Virus record (IMG/VR): IMGVR_UViG_3300028706_000043
Location: 1 to 22,340 of that record
Length of the DNA stretch: 22,340 nt
Strand: one strand, 5' to 3'
From: a virus
This document shows, piece after piece, positions 1-7,131 of this stretch. The position numbers and the translations under genes are program-made. Position 1 is the first letter of the stretch, and every line of letters begins with the position of its first letter. A model generated the notes under the pieces. It had not been told where the DNA came from and searched no databases. It saw only the letters and a list, made by a program, of their open reading frames with translations.

Positions 1-457
1 ATACAGGAGGTGTATTACCAGCTCCTCCAGGATTCATATTTTCTGGAACTGGAGAACCACTACTCCATCTTCCGCCACCGCCAGAACCTCCAGCTAAACC
101 TACTCCACCACCATCACCTCTTCCGCCACCACCACCAGCTGATGTTATACATCCAAAAACTGTATTACCACCATTAGCACCAGAAGCTCCAGGTGATCCT
201 GCACCTCCAGCTCCAATTGTTAAAGTACTACCATCAATAGGTGCTAAAGAAACACATGTAGCAGTACGATACCCTCCAGCACCACCTCCGCCTCCACCAG
301 CTCCTCCTGCACCACCTCCGCCAACTACCAAAATTTCTGGTGCAGTTGTAGCAGTACAGTTAGTTCTTTTATATGTTGTTGTGGAAGTAAAAGTTCTCAC
401 CACAGTTTGTGGTGAACATACTACTTTTATAGGTCCAATAATTCCGCCATTTGCCAT
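1..457 (-). CDS. Glycine-rich tail-fiber tip / receptor-binding protein, N-terminal part
   Basis: This gene is cut by the left window edge; 152 codons are visible and no stop is reached. The ATG at 457 has a perfect AGGAGG 9 nt upstream, which overlaps the stop of the preceding gene. The first 40 residues are ordinary. From about residue 43 the protein becomes strongly glycine-rich, with runs such as GGGGAGGAGGGGGG interrupted by short beta-like stretches (LTIGAGGAG, NTVFGCITSAGGGGG). Glycine-rich modules of this kind occur at phage fiber tips (T-even gp38-type adhesins, and Gly-rich domains at fiber ends), where packed polyglycine helices present variable receptor-binding loops. Its position directly after a long repetitive fiber gene fits that role. 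It could instead be a generic Gly-rich structural protein. The gene itself is certain; the receptor-binding role is inference. Confidence 0.75.
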   Translation of the reverse strand, partial: MANGGIIGPIKVVCSPQTVVRTFTSTTTYKRTNCTATTAPEILVVGGGGAGGAGGGGGGAGGYRTATCVSLAPIDGSTLTIGAGGAGSPGASGANGGNTVFGCITSAGGGGGRGDGGGVGLAGGSGGGGRWSSGSPVPENMNPGGAGNTPPV

Positions 458-470
458 AGCTAATTACCTC

Positions 471-830
471 CTACGCGTCGTCTAATTCTTCGTATGAAAC
501 AAAATAAGTTAAATCACTATTAGCACTTGCTGTAACTGCTAATATATCTGTTTCATCTAAATAGATTGGGTTTTCTAAAAAACTTAATGTTGCATCTGCT
601 GGAACAGAAATTGTGCTACCAATAGCAACATAGTTAGAACCATTATCTACACTAACTTCTATTGTTATATCTGCTGCATTTGTTCCATCAATGTTAGCAA
701 TAAGTATTGTATTTATTTTTGCTACTTTGTCTGCAGCTACATCAACAGCTGATGCTCTTGAAGTAGTCACTGCTCCTGTTGCATTTTTAGCATTAATTGT
801 TGCTACGTTTACTATATTTGGTGTTGCCAT
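471..830 (-). CDS. Small beta-rich virion protein, probably fiber-associated (119 aa)
   Basis: I do not recognise a named family. The 119-aa protein is rich in Thr, Val, Ala and Asp, has no cysteine and no membrane segment, and looks like a small beta-sandwich (alternating hydrophobics in ITIEVSVDNGSNYVAIGSTI and a Tyr/Asp-rich C-terminus). The start at 830 is supported by AAGGAG 6 nt upstream. It lies between the long tail fiber and the Gly-rich tip gene, 12 nt after the fiber stop, so it probably belongs to the same fiber or tail-tip assembly. It might trimerise or bridge fiber and tip, but nothing in the sequence proves that. Confidence 0.75.
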   Translation of the reverse strand: MATPNIVNVATINAKNATGAVTTSRASAVDVAADKVAKINTILIANIDGTNAADITIEVSVDNGSNYVAIGSTISVPADATLSFLENPIYLDETDILAVTASANSDLTYFVSYEELDDA

Positions 831-842
831 AATTGTCTCCTT

Positions 843-2948
843 TTACCCGAATACGATCGCCATTGCAATAGCTTTTCCTACTGATGCGGCACTCGAATTT
901 GCGTCTATGTATGTTACTAATCTTGAAGCTGCTGTTTTTCTATTAGTTCCACCTGCTCCATTGTCTATTATAAATAAGTCAGCATCCACAATAGCTTCTC
1001 CTATATCAGTTGCTCCATCAATATCTAAGTCTGCTACAGCTATACCTCCATCAGGAAATACAGGGTTTTGACTAAATGTTACTACACCATCTGAAGCAAT
1101 TGATATAGCATCTGTATCACTAGTGTGTCCAATTGTTGTTCCGTTAATAATTACATTATCAACTGTTAAAGTTGTTAGAGTTCCTAATGATGTGATATTT
1201 GATTGTGCCGCAGTCGTTACTGTAGCGGCTGTACCACTTGCATTACCTGTAACATTTCCTGTCAAAGCACCTACAAAAGCAGTAGATGTAATTGAAGTTG
1301 CTCCTGTAACTACTCCTGCGTCTACACTTATTGTACCATCTAATAAAATTGCTGAACCAGCAGCAGGTTCAATATTTATTGCTGCTCCTGAATCTAAAGT
1401 TAATACACCTGCTGAATCAATGTCTACTGTGCCATCTGCGGTTATTTGAATATTGGCTGCTGCCGCTGCTGCATCCGTTGTTACTATACTTAATGTTCCA
1501 TTCGTTCCTGCTGTAAATACTGCTGTATCACTAGCTGAACCAGTCATAGTAACTACTTTGCCATCTACAGCAACATCATCTACTGTTAATGCTGTTAATG
1601 TTCCTAATGAAGTTACACTTGTTTGTGCCGCTGTTGATAAAGTTCCTGCTAGTTCTCCAGAAGAACCATAAATAACTGCCTTACTATTAACAACACTATT
1701 TGCCGAAGCTGTATCTAATAAATTTAATTCTGCTGCTGTTGAAGAAACAGCCGTACTTCCTAAAGTAAGTTGTCCATCAGGTACAATTAAACCTGCTCCA
1801 CCATTAAATATTAAATCATCTGCTGAAGTGTCCCAAGTAACGTTTGCACTTGCTGTATCTCCGTAAAGTATAACATCGTATCCTTGATCATTTGCACCGA
1901 TAGTTAATGTTGCATCTAATTGAACTGCACCATCAATATCGACAGCGTCTAAATTTGTAGTTCCATCTATATCTGCATTGCCTGATATGTCTAAAGTTGT
2001 AGCATCTAATTCTCCAGCTACTGTTAACACACCATCAGCTAAAGTCATTAGATCTATATCACTTGTATGTCCAATTGTAGCACCGTTAGTAATAACATTA
2101 TCAACGGTTAAAGTTGTAAGCGTACCTAAGCTTGTTACACTGCCTTGTGCAGCAGTAGCTAAAGTACCTGTTAAAGTTCCTGTTACTGTAAGATTATCAG
2201 CTATTGTTGTTTCTGAAGTTGTATGTCCAATTGTAACTGCAATACCCGAAGTCTCCGTTGCAACTTTTAAAGCACCTTGTGAATTTGTAATATAAGAATT
2301 TGTACCATCGTGATAAACCAACATATCATTGCCAGTACCAAACTTGGCATTAGCACTATCAGCAAAAGTTGCATGAGATCCGGTCAATACATTGAAAGCA
2401 TTCGCTGTCATTGTAAAATCATCAGCGCCTGCTATTCTAAAATCTATTTGATCATCTGTATCTGCTGTAATACTTGTATCAGCATCAGCATCTAAAATTA
2501 ATTCGTTACCATCTAAATCAAATGCTCCAGCAGATGTAATTCCTGTGTCAATAACATCGGTACCGTTACAATATAAAATTTTTGTTCCTTTATCAGAAGT
2601 TCCCCAAGTAACACCAGTTTGACCTGAAACCATAAACTGAACAGTGTAAGCACCTGATGTTTGATTATCTACAATCCAAACTTTTTCTTTTGCTGTGACT
2701 GTTACAACTTGGTTTCCAGTGATAGTTCCAGTTAAAGCAATAACCATGTTTCGAGCAGCATCACCTGTTGAACCATCGGTATATGTTAAAGCTGTTGTAT
2801 CAGCACCCCCAGCAATGGATTGTGCAACATAACCACGAACTGCTTCTTCTATAATTTGTATATTGGTATTTGTTTTTGTTCCCCAGTTACCGGCGTTCTC
2901 GCCAGTGGTCATTAACTCTGTTCCAATATCCGTATAGGTTGATGCCAT
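843..2948 (-). CDS. Repetitive tail fiber protein (701 aa)
   Basis: This is a probable trimeric tail fiber. The N-terminal 135 residues (MASTYTDIGTELMTTGENAG and following, with the TWGT / ILYCNGT region) look like a separate attachment domain. From about residue 140 the chain becomes a low-complexity Thr/Asp/Ala/Ile/Gly beta-repeat with no cysteines. A unit built on AAQ-SVTSLGTLTTLTVDNV recurs at residues 265-297, 439-460 and 579-611. The first and third copies continue into ING-TIGHTSD. The C-terminus ends in a short hydrophobic tag, AIAMAIVFG, that I remember at the ends of similar marine phage fibers. The ATG overlaps the preceding stop by 1 nt (TAATG) and has GGGAG upstream. Host-range determinants are more likely in this and the next two genes than elsewhere in the window. 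The family call rests on composition and repeats, not on an alignment. Confidence 0.85.
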   Translation of the reverse strand: MASTYTDIGTELMTTGENAGNWGTKTNTNIQIIEEAVRGYVAQSIAGGADTTALTYTDGSTGDAARNMVIALTGTITGNQVVTVTAKEKVWIVDNQTSGAYTVQFMVSGQTGVTWGTSDKGTKILYCNGTDVIDTGITSAGAFDLDGNELILDADADTSITADTDDQIDFRIAGADDFTMTANAFNVLTGSHATFADSANAKFGTGNDMLVYHDGTNSYITNSQGALKVATETSGIAVTIGHTTSETTIADNLTVTGTLTGTLATAAQGSVTSLGTLTTLTVDNVITNGATIGHTSDIDLMTLADGVLTVAGELDATTLDISGNADIDGTTNLDAVDIDGAVQLDATLTIGANDQGYDVILYGDTASANVTWDTSADDLIFNGGAGLIVPDGQLTLGSTAVSSTAAELNLLDTASANSVVNSKAVIYGSSGELAGTLSTAAQTSVTSLGTLTALTVDDVAVDGKVVTMTGSASDTAVFTAGTNGTLSIVTTDAAAAAANIQITADGTVDIDSAGVLTLDSGAAINIEPAAGSAILLDGTISVDAGVVTGATSITSTAFVGALTGNVTGNASGTAATVTTAAQSNITSLGTLTTLTVDNVIINGTTIGHTSDTDAISIASDGVVTFSQNPVFPDGGIAVADLDIDGATDIGEAIVDADLFIIDNGAGGTNRKTAASRLVTYIDANSSAASVGKAIAMAIVFG
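1116..2156 (-). repeat. Three diverged copies of a fiber repeat module inside the 701-aa gene
   Basis: The copies lie at 2058-2156, 1569-1634 and 1116-1214. The outer two are about 99 nt long and clearly similar at DNA level (both contain cattatcaac-ggttaaagttgt-like blocks on the plus strand). The middle copy covers only the first two thirds of the module. They encode the SLGTLTxLTVDxV unit and fit growth of the fiber shaft by internal duplication. They could also promote recombination between related fibers. Confidence 0.75.
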
Positions 2949-3433
2949 TAAGCGCTCCCTACAAACACCTCAACATCACAAGATGCTGTATCTGTGTCTA
3001 CTGTAATATCTACTAAGTCGGAAAGACCTGATGCTAAAGCTGATCCCGATGCTTTCATCGTATCAACAAGTCCACCACTATTATCACCTGGATAAATAAA
3101 CGAGTGACCAGCGTCAACCTTCATTCTAAATTCTGTGTTATCTTCATCTCTAAAAGTTAACATAATATGATTTGATGAATCTAAATTTGTAATTCTAATA
3201 TATCTAACATCACCATCATCAAACATTCCTGCAATATAACCAACTTTATTAGCGGTTACGCCAACGCTACTTAGTGCTGATAAAAATCCTATTAATCCAG
3301 ATTCTGTTGTTGATGCGGTTACAACTCTTTTTACAACTTCATTAACACTAGAAATATCTAAAGATCTTTCCGATCCATAATCTATGTTGTTAAGAGTGAT
3401 TGCTTCTTTGATAGTTGTTGTTAGTGTTGCCAT
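2948..3433 (-). CDS. Putative tail/fiber-associated structural protein (161 aa)
   Basis: I do not recognise a named family. The protein is 161 aa, acidic and beta-rich, with a central segment (VRYIRITNLDSSNHIMLTF) and a following HSFIYPGDNSG loop that look like a small jelly-roll or decoration-type domain. There is no signal peptide or membrane segment. AAGGAT about 7 nt upstream supports the start at 3433, and its stop overlaps the fiber ATG by 1 nt, so expression of the two is probably coupled. Its place between the adaptor gene and the fiber suggests a role in joining the fiber to the tail or in the tail hub. That role is inferred from gene order only. Confidence 0.7.
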   Translation of the reverse strand: MATLTTTIKEAITLNNIDYGSERSLDISSVNEVVKRVVTASTTESGLIGFLSALSSVGVTANKVGYIAGMFDDGDVRYIRITNLDSSNHIMLTFRDEDNTEFRMKVDAGHSFIYPGDNSGGLVDTMKASGSALASGLSDLVDITVDTDTASCDVEVFVGSA

Positions 3434-3443
3434 AATTTAATCC

Positions 3444-4145
3444 TTACGGTGTCGGAGACTGAACGGGTATACGTGGTTCGCCGTCCGTATAATCGTCTCG
3501 TCTTCTTCTACCTATTTGTTCTCCACCGAATTTTTGTACTTCGGTTTGATATTTTTGTTCGTATAATTGTAACATATCCATCGGGCCTTTTAAATAACTA
3601 AATGCCTCTACCAGACATGCATATAAAAGTCCATTGCCAAAATTAAGACTTAAATAACTTGTTGTATTTGCTGAACTCAATCCTGTTGGTCTAGCGTTGT
3701 AATGAATTTTGTACATAAAAGCTGAAGAAGGTGTTGGTACAATTGTAATTCTTCCTGAAGAAGTTGCTCCCGTTCCATCTGCTCCTCCTGACATAGCATA
3801 ATATTTTGGTGTGCCAGTAGTTGTTTCAGCTGCATCATATTCTCTTAAATAACTAATATCTTTTTTTTCAAGCCAACTATTAGCTCCAGTTGCAGCCGTT
3901 GTTGAAGTATAAACTTGAAGTCCTCTAATAAATAAAGTTCCCGCAGGAGCATAAACATTGTCTTTTGAAGCTGTTAAATTTCCAAGCATTTCTTTTCGAT
4001 CTGCATCAATTGGAATATCTCTTTGAATTCTAAGTTCTGAATTATCTATAAATTGATCAGTAATTGTACTTGACAATACTGAAGTTCCAACTTCAGTATA
4101 ATTCTGAATTGCTGTTGTAAGTGTTGAATAAGTAAATCCTGCCAT
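3444..4145 (-). CDS. Head-tail adaptor-like protein (233 aa)
   Basis: The N-terminus (FTYSTLTTAIQNYTE, then TITDQFIDNSELRIQRDIPI) has the helical pattern of podovirus adaptor proteins of the phage SU10 type: a short helix, a FIxxAExRI-like helix, then a beta domain ending in RITIVPTP. The C-terminal third is again helical (LLYACLVEAFSYLKGPMDMLQLYEQKY), followed by a basic tail with RRRR. Such proteins form a ring below the portal that connects the head to the short tail. The stop is at 3444 and the ATG at 4145 overlaps the preceding stop by 1 nt with no clear RBS, so translation probably depends on coupling. The family call is from memory of the motif pattern and is moderate. Confidence 0.7.
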   Translation of the reverse strand: MAGFTYSTLTTAIQNYTEVGTSVLSSTITDQFIDNSELRIQRDIPIDADRKEMLGNLTASKDNVYAPAGTLFIRGLQVYTSTTAATGANSWLEKKDISYLREYDAAETTTGTPKYYAMSGGADGTGATSSGRITIVPTPSSAFMYKIHYNARPTGLSSANTTSYLSLNFGNGLLYACLVEAFSYLKGPMDMLQLYEQKYQTEVQKFGGEQIGRRRRDDYTDGEPRIPVQSPTP

Positions 4146-4711
4146 TATGCTGATAAAGTAACTGGTCCTATTGAAACCGGAAACTTCCCTCCTTTAACTT
4201 CCCCTGCTGTTGCAGTATTTGTGTTAACTGTAAAATAAAAATAATCTGTTGTTTTATCTGTGTCTCTACTACCGCTAACATATTTACCTGTAGTAATAGC
4301 ATAACCTGAAGCATATGCAATATTTGATCCTGCTATGCCATCAAAGCTGGCTGGATTACCATATGCTGCAGAACCATTTGAAACTGTTGGTGCACCTCTA
4401 AATCTATATGTAGACCCATTTGTTAAACCATGTTCTGGTGCAAAAACATTTATAATACCTGATGATGCTGCATAAGTTGTAAATGGATCATGGGGTAATA
4501 ATTGTGCAACATCGTTTTCTGATCTTGCTGGTCTAGTATCCATTAATCCTTGAAAATCTCCACCATGCGCTTTTGGTTGAAGTTGTGGATGTTTGGGTTC
4601 AAATTCTGATTTATGTACAAACATACCATTCCATTCATGGACCATTTCTTTATATGGAAATTCCATTCCCGATCTATCTGATATTGCTTTTGCGTATTTT
4701 CCAGTTGCCAT
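4145..4711 (-). CDS. Conserved marine-phage structural protein of unknown function (188 aa)
   Basis: I recognise the N-terminal pattern KYAKAISDRSG, YKEMVHEWNG and KHPQLQP as one that recurs in marine phage structural clusters, but know of no assigned function. The first 75 residues are polar and motif-dense. The rest (from about DPFTTYAASSG) looks like a small Ig-like or beta-sandwich domain ending in GPVTLSA. This two-part build, a docking segment plus a beta domain, would suit a tail or neck accessory protein. It is bound to both neighbours by 1-nt TAATG overlaps (4145 and 4711). No RBS is obvious, which fits coupled translation. Confidence 0.7.
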   Translation of the reverse strand: MATGKYAKAISDRSGMEFPYKEMVHEWNGMFVHKSEFEPKHPQLQPKAHGGDFQGLMDTRPARSENDVAQLLPHDPFTTYAASSGIINVFAPEHGLTNGSTYRFRGAPTVSNGSAAYGNPASFDGIAGSNIAYASGYAITTGKYVSGSRDTDKTTDYFYFTVNTNTATAGEVKGGKFPVSIGPVTLSA

Positions 4712-4998
4712 TATCTTTTCCTTGTAGCTTTAGCCTTCATAATTTTATCAAAACGTTGAATTTCTGTATCACCTGTCATATGGTTTATATAAGTTTTACT
4801 TTTACCAGTTATAGGGTTTTTCATTTTAAAAGTAGGTTCTTTACCAAATTTTTTTTTATAAGCTTTACGAGGACCACTAACAATTTTACTTATAAGTTTT
4901 TCTTTTATTTTAGAAACTTTGTGTGCTTGAGATGTAGTTAATGTTTTTTTGGAACCACTTTTTATTATTGCTCCCATTCCTTTAGTTATTAGTGTCAT
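4711..4998 (-). CDS. Small highly basic protein (95 aa)
   Basis: This 95-aa protein is dominated by Lys (for example RKAYKKKFGKEPTFKMKNP and KAKATRKR at the C-terminus) and has no Cys. No family is recognised. The composition suggests nucleic-acid contact or a disordered virion component. The segment KNPITGKSKTYINHMTGD may form a small folded unit. AGGAG 7 nt upstream supports the start at 4998. It lies between two tail/adaptor genes, so a role in the head-tail joint or as an ejected DNA-bound protein is conceivable. Compare the similarly basic proteins at 11063 and 11365. Confidence 0.65.
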   Translation of the reverse strand: MTLITKGMGAIIKSGSKKTLTTSQAHKVSKIKEKLISKIVSGPRKAYKKKFGKEPTFKMKNPITGKSKTYINHMTGDTEIQRFDKIMKAKATRKR

Positions 4999-5007
4999 AA
5001 TTTTCTC

Positions 5008-5763
5008 CTATATATTCGGGTAATAATTCTTAGGAGTTATGTATGTACTAGCTGCAGAGCCATCTTCTGCCAATGCTCTTGCTAATTCATCTTCGTATAA
5101 TAACTTCATTGTTTGTGTTAATTGTGGATTTACTTTTTGACTTAAATAAAAAGCTAATCCTGAAACCATACAAGGTACGAATCTGTATGGTAAATCTGTT
5201 GCATCTGTATATGTTGCATCTACATCTTGTATTCTTTTTAAATAATAAAAATGTAAATCTTTAGCTGCACTAGTTGAGTCTGCTGTTGGGTAAACGGTTA
5301 TAGTTGTTTTGTCCACGAATCTTTGAACAAAAAATTTTGATGGTGTTCCTTTAGATAACTTACTTGCTAACGCGGAATAAGTTGCTCTTGATACTTTTGT
5401 TAATGCTGAATCTGATTGATTAGTTGCAGTTCTATTTGATCTTAAAGATGCTTCCAAAACATCAGCAACACCATAAACGCTTGCAGGAGAAGTTGTCGTT
5501 GAACTTGTTCCATCTCCACTTGCTCTATAAAAAGTATATTCAGCTTGTCCTTCAATTAAATCAATATTAGTATCACCTACTTCCCAATAGTGCACACCTC
5601 TATTGCCCCATTCTTGAAACATTATGTTTAAAGAACGTCTTGCGGTTTTTAATTGATATCCAGAAACAGCTTGTATGCCAAGTCTTTCATAAGCTTCTTC
5701 AATGATTTCATCGACAGCAAATGTCTTGTCAAAAGTAACTGTGCCTGAAGTTGTATTGGCCAT
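5008..5763 (-). CDS. Head-to-tail adaptor, P22 gp4-like (251 aa)
   Basis: After a beta-like start, the helix pair IIEEAYERLGIQAVSGYQLKTARRSLNIMFQEWGNRGVHYWEV (residues about 18-60) matches the family pattern I know from podovirus tail accessory factors (P22 gp4 and relatives): a LG-x-G-xxL-xxAxxxLN-xMxxxW-xxxGxxxW arrangement. A beta region containing SKFFVQRFVDKTTITVYPT follows, and the C-terminal part is helical (PYRFVPCMVSGLAFYLSQK and LYEDELARALAED). Such proteins bind the portal after packaging and plug or extend the neck. GGGAGG is close upstream of the ATG. The length, about 250 aa, is somewhat longer than P22 gp4 (166 aa). Confidence 0.75.
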   Translation of the reverse strand: MANTTSGTVTFDKTFAVDEIIEEAYERLGIQAVSGYQLKTARRSLNIMFQEWGNRGVHYWEVGDTNIDLIEGQAEYTFYRASGDGTSSTTTSPASVYGVADVLEASLRSNRTATNQSDSALTKVSRATYSALASKLSKGTPSKFFVQRFVDKTTITVYPTADSTSAAKDLHFYYLKRIQDVDATYTDATDLPYRFVPCMVSGLAFYLSQKVNPQLTQTMKLLYEDELARALAEDGSAASTYITPKNYYPNI

Positions 5764-5774
5764 AAGTTACCTCC

Positions 5775-6191
5775 CTAGTACGATTTACTTAATTCTAGAA
5801 TAATTGTGTAAGCATCATTAGCGGTATGATGCAAAGTTGTTAAATCAATATCTCCATCAATGCCACTACCTGCATTATTTTTAATTCCACCGAAAGATCT
5901 AAAATCAAAATGTCCATTAGTAGGTTCTAGAGTTACTCCACCACCTAAAATTAATGCTTTAACATTAGATGAAGCATTCCATTCTAAATCGACTCTCATT
6001 CCCGAAATTGCATACCATACTTGTGTAATATGAACTCTTGCACATGCGTCTCCATCTGAATTCGCGGTTAAAGCTGAGACATCTACTTTTTTTACAGATG
6101 CTTCACCTGAACCATCCGATATATTTGTAAACTTCATTACAGTGGTTCGATCACCATCTGATAAAGTTTGACTTGTTACTGCGTCTGCCAT
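5775..6191 (-). CDS. Putative virion protein, beta-rich (138 aa)
   Basis: I recognise no named family. The protein begins with ADAVTSQTLSDGDRTTVMKFTNISDGSGEA and has strong beta patterning throughout, including VHITQVWYAISGMRVDLEW and YTIILELSKSY at the very end. It is acidic and has one Cys. The RBS is AGGAGG close before the ATG at 6191, in the short gap downstream of a UUCG-type hairpin. It lies between the 168-aa protein and the gp4-like adaptor. A tail-tube-less phage could use such a protein as a head-surface or neck ornament, but this cannot be decided here. Confidence 0.7.
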   Translation of the reverse strand: MADAVTSQTLSDGDRTTVMKFTNISDGSGEASVKKVDVSALTANSDGDACARVHITQVWYAISGMRVDLEWNASSNVKALILGGGVTLEPTNGHFDFRSFGGIKNNAGSGIDGDIDLTTLHHTANDAYTIILELSKSY

Positions 6192-6207
6192 TTTTTCCTC
6201 CTGTTAG

Positions 6208-6233
6208 AGAGAGGGAGCCGAAGCTCCCGCTCT
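6208..6233 (-). terminator. Stable UUCG-capped hairpin between two virion genes
   Basis: On the minus strand a stem GGGAGC-TTCG-GCTCCC (6213-6228) is extended by AGAG/CTCT (6208-6211 with 6230-6233) across one mismatch. The TTCG tetraloop makes it unusually stable. No real T-run follows (only TCTCTAAC before the next RBS), so it is at best a partial terminator. It may also be an RNA-stability or processing element that sets the ratio of the 168-aa to the 138-aa product. Confidence 0.55.
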
Positions 6234-6248
6234 AATTTAAGTTATTTA

Positions 6249-6755
6249 TTATTGATCTCCAAATGCAGGTGCGTCTACACCTTGTGAGAATCCCCAAATT
6301 AGCCAGTTAGTACTATCTTTAGCTAAAATATTAATCTCCATACCACCAAAGTCTGTAAGAGTTAATGTAGAGTTAGAGTTTCCATCAGCATAAATAGTTA
6401 CGTTATTAGCATCTGAATCATCATGAACGACACCACCAATAAAGTAATTAGCATCAGCACCTGTATCAAAGATAAGGTTTTCTGTTTCTTCTGCAGCGCC
6501 ACCATAAATAAATTTAAAGTGTGCACCAGCAACTGGTGACGGTAATGTAATTGTTCTATTTGCTGAGATCGCTGGAACTACAATTAGTCTTCCACTATGT
6601 GTAGCATTAGTAAGAGTTGTATTTTCATCTCCCAATGTAACAGGTCCATCACCTAAAGTGATGACTTCAGTAATCGTTCCAGTAGATGCCGCTTTACTGA
6701 CTGTTTTAAATGTATCTTCAGATCTTACTGGACCTGAAAAAGTTGTTTTTGACAT
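6249..6755 (-). CDS. Putative capsid decoration / surface protein (168 aa)
   Basis: No family can be named with certainty. The protein starts SKTTFSGPVRSEDTF and is built of beta segments (SGRLIVVPAI, NRTITLPSPVAGAHFKFIY, NNVTIYADGNSNSTLTLTD, WLIWGF). It is acidic, lacks Cys and resembles small trimeric phage surface proteins. The Gly/Pro-poor central repeats with Asn/Asp are typical of decoration or fiber-like proteins. AGGAGG 6 nt before the ATG is excellent. It has its own leader with a long inverted repeat (6775-6822) and an upstream promoter candidate (6847-6875), so it is probably made in large amounts and independently of the capsid genes. Confidence 0.7.
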   Translation of the reverse strand: MSKTTFSGPVRSEDTFKTVSKAASTGTITEVITLGDGPVTLGDENTTLTNATHSGRLIVVPAISANRTITLPSPVAGAHFKFIYGGAAEETENLIFDTGADANYFIGGVVHDDSDANNVTIYADGNSNSTLTLTDFGGMEINILAKDSTNWLIWGFSQGVDAPAFGDQ

Positions 6756-6774
6756 AATATTCCTCCTAGAATAT

Positions 6775-6822
6775 TTAAATGTAGTCCCTAGGGGATAGCC
6801 GACTATACGCGTCTACATTTAA
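6775..6822 (-). promoter_or_regulatory. Long inverted repeat in the 5' leader of the 168-aa gene
   Basis: The arms ttaaatgtag (6775-6784) and ctacatttaa (6813-6822) are a perfect 10-bp inverted repeat around 28 nt. On the minus strand the interior can form competing pairings: ATAG-TCGG-CTAT, and TAGTC with GACTA. The latter shares CTA with the outer arm, so the two folds exclude each other. The structure ends 7 nt upstream of the AGGAGG. It could protect the mRNA 5' end or control translation. The base pairing is visible; the function is inference. Confidence 0.6.
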
Positions 6823-6846
6823 GTTTATTTTTTGTATAGTGATTTT

Positions 6847-6875
6847 TTTATATGTTATTTTTTAGTAGAGTGCAA
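6847..6875 (-). promoter_or_regulatory. Sigma70-like promoter candidate upstream of the 168-aa gene
   Basis: On the minus strand TTGCAC (6870-6875) is separated by exactly 17 nt from TATAAA (6847-6852). The -10 matches 5 of 6 consensus bases and the -35 matches 3 of 6. It lies in the 166-nt intergenic space with very AT-rich sequence around it. Transcription would start near 6840 and give a leader of about 85 nt that contains the inverted repeat at 6775-6822. Confidence 0.5.
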
Positions 6876-6907
6876 TAGATCCTTACAAAAATATACGATT
6901 TCAGCGA

Positions 6908-6934
6908 TGTAGCTTTGTGACTTAAGTAGCTACA
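6908..6934 (-). terminator. Weak hairpin at the end of the 69-aa gene
   Basis: TGTAGCT (6928-6934 read on the minus strand) and AGCTACA (6908-6914) form a 7-bp stem with a 13-nt loop that spans the stop codon at 6922-6924. No T-tract follows, so an intrinsic terminator is doubtful. It may act as an mRNA 3'-end stabiliser. Confidence 0.3.
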
Positions 6935-7131
6935 GAAACTTGTGGAGCGGCAGCTTCAATAGAATTTTGCCTTTGAGCAATTTTAGCTTCTTCAAGCTTA
7001 ATTTCAGTGATGACTTCTTTAATTTTGTCATCAATTCTAACCATGTTAAGTGTATATCTATCATGGTCAACATGCTCCTGTTCCCACTTCAACTCCAAGG
7101 ACCTTTTTTGTTTGTATAGGTCTTGTATCAT
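6922..7131 (-). CDS. Small helical protein (69 aa), coiled-coil-like
   Basis: No family is recognised. I start it at 7131 (MIQDLYKQKRSLELKWEQEH) because AGGAGG lies exactly 6 nt upstream. An ATG at 7146 in the same frame would place that RBS inside the coding region. The 69-aa protein is almost wholly helical and charged (Lys/Glu heptad-like pattern through IDDKIKEVITEIKLEEAKIAQ), ending in a short Ala/Pro/Val tail. It overlaps the 3' end of the upstream gene by 65 nt in another frame. Lying right after the capsid gene, it could be a small assembly factor. Confidence 0.65.
   Translation of the reverse strand: MIQDLYKQKRSLELKWEQEHVDHDRYTLNMVRIDDKIKEVITEIKLEEAKIAQRQNSIEAAAPQVSVAT

Noticed and set aside
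1-450. Repeated ccaccacc-like triplets as a CRISPR or tandem DNA array
   Set aside because: They are irregular Gly codons of the tip protein, with no constant repeat-spacer pattern.
691-1071. Plus-strand open frames over the fiber gene (for example 691-1071, 1123-1449, 1978-2295)
   Set aside because: They mirror the low-complexity Thr/Ala repeat of the minus-strand fiber, have no RBS, and their Ala/Val/Pro composition follows from the antisense of the repeats.
4573-4941. Plus-strand open frame of 122 aa rich in Phe/Ile
   Set aside because: It is antisense to Lys/Asn-rich minus-strand genes; AAA/AAT codons read backwards give Phe and Ile. No RBS and it crosses two well supported genes.
6756-6921. 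tRNA or other structured RNA gene in the intergenic space
   Set aside because: The inverted repeat does not form a cloverleaf; no T-loop GTTCGA-like motif or CCA end is seen. No tRNA was found elsewhere in the window.
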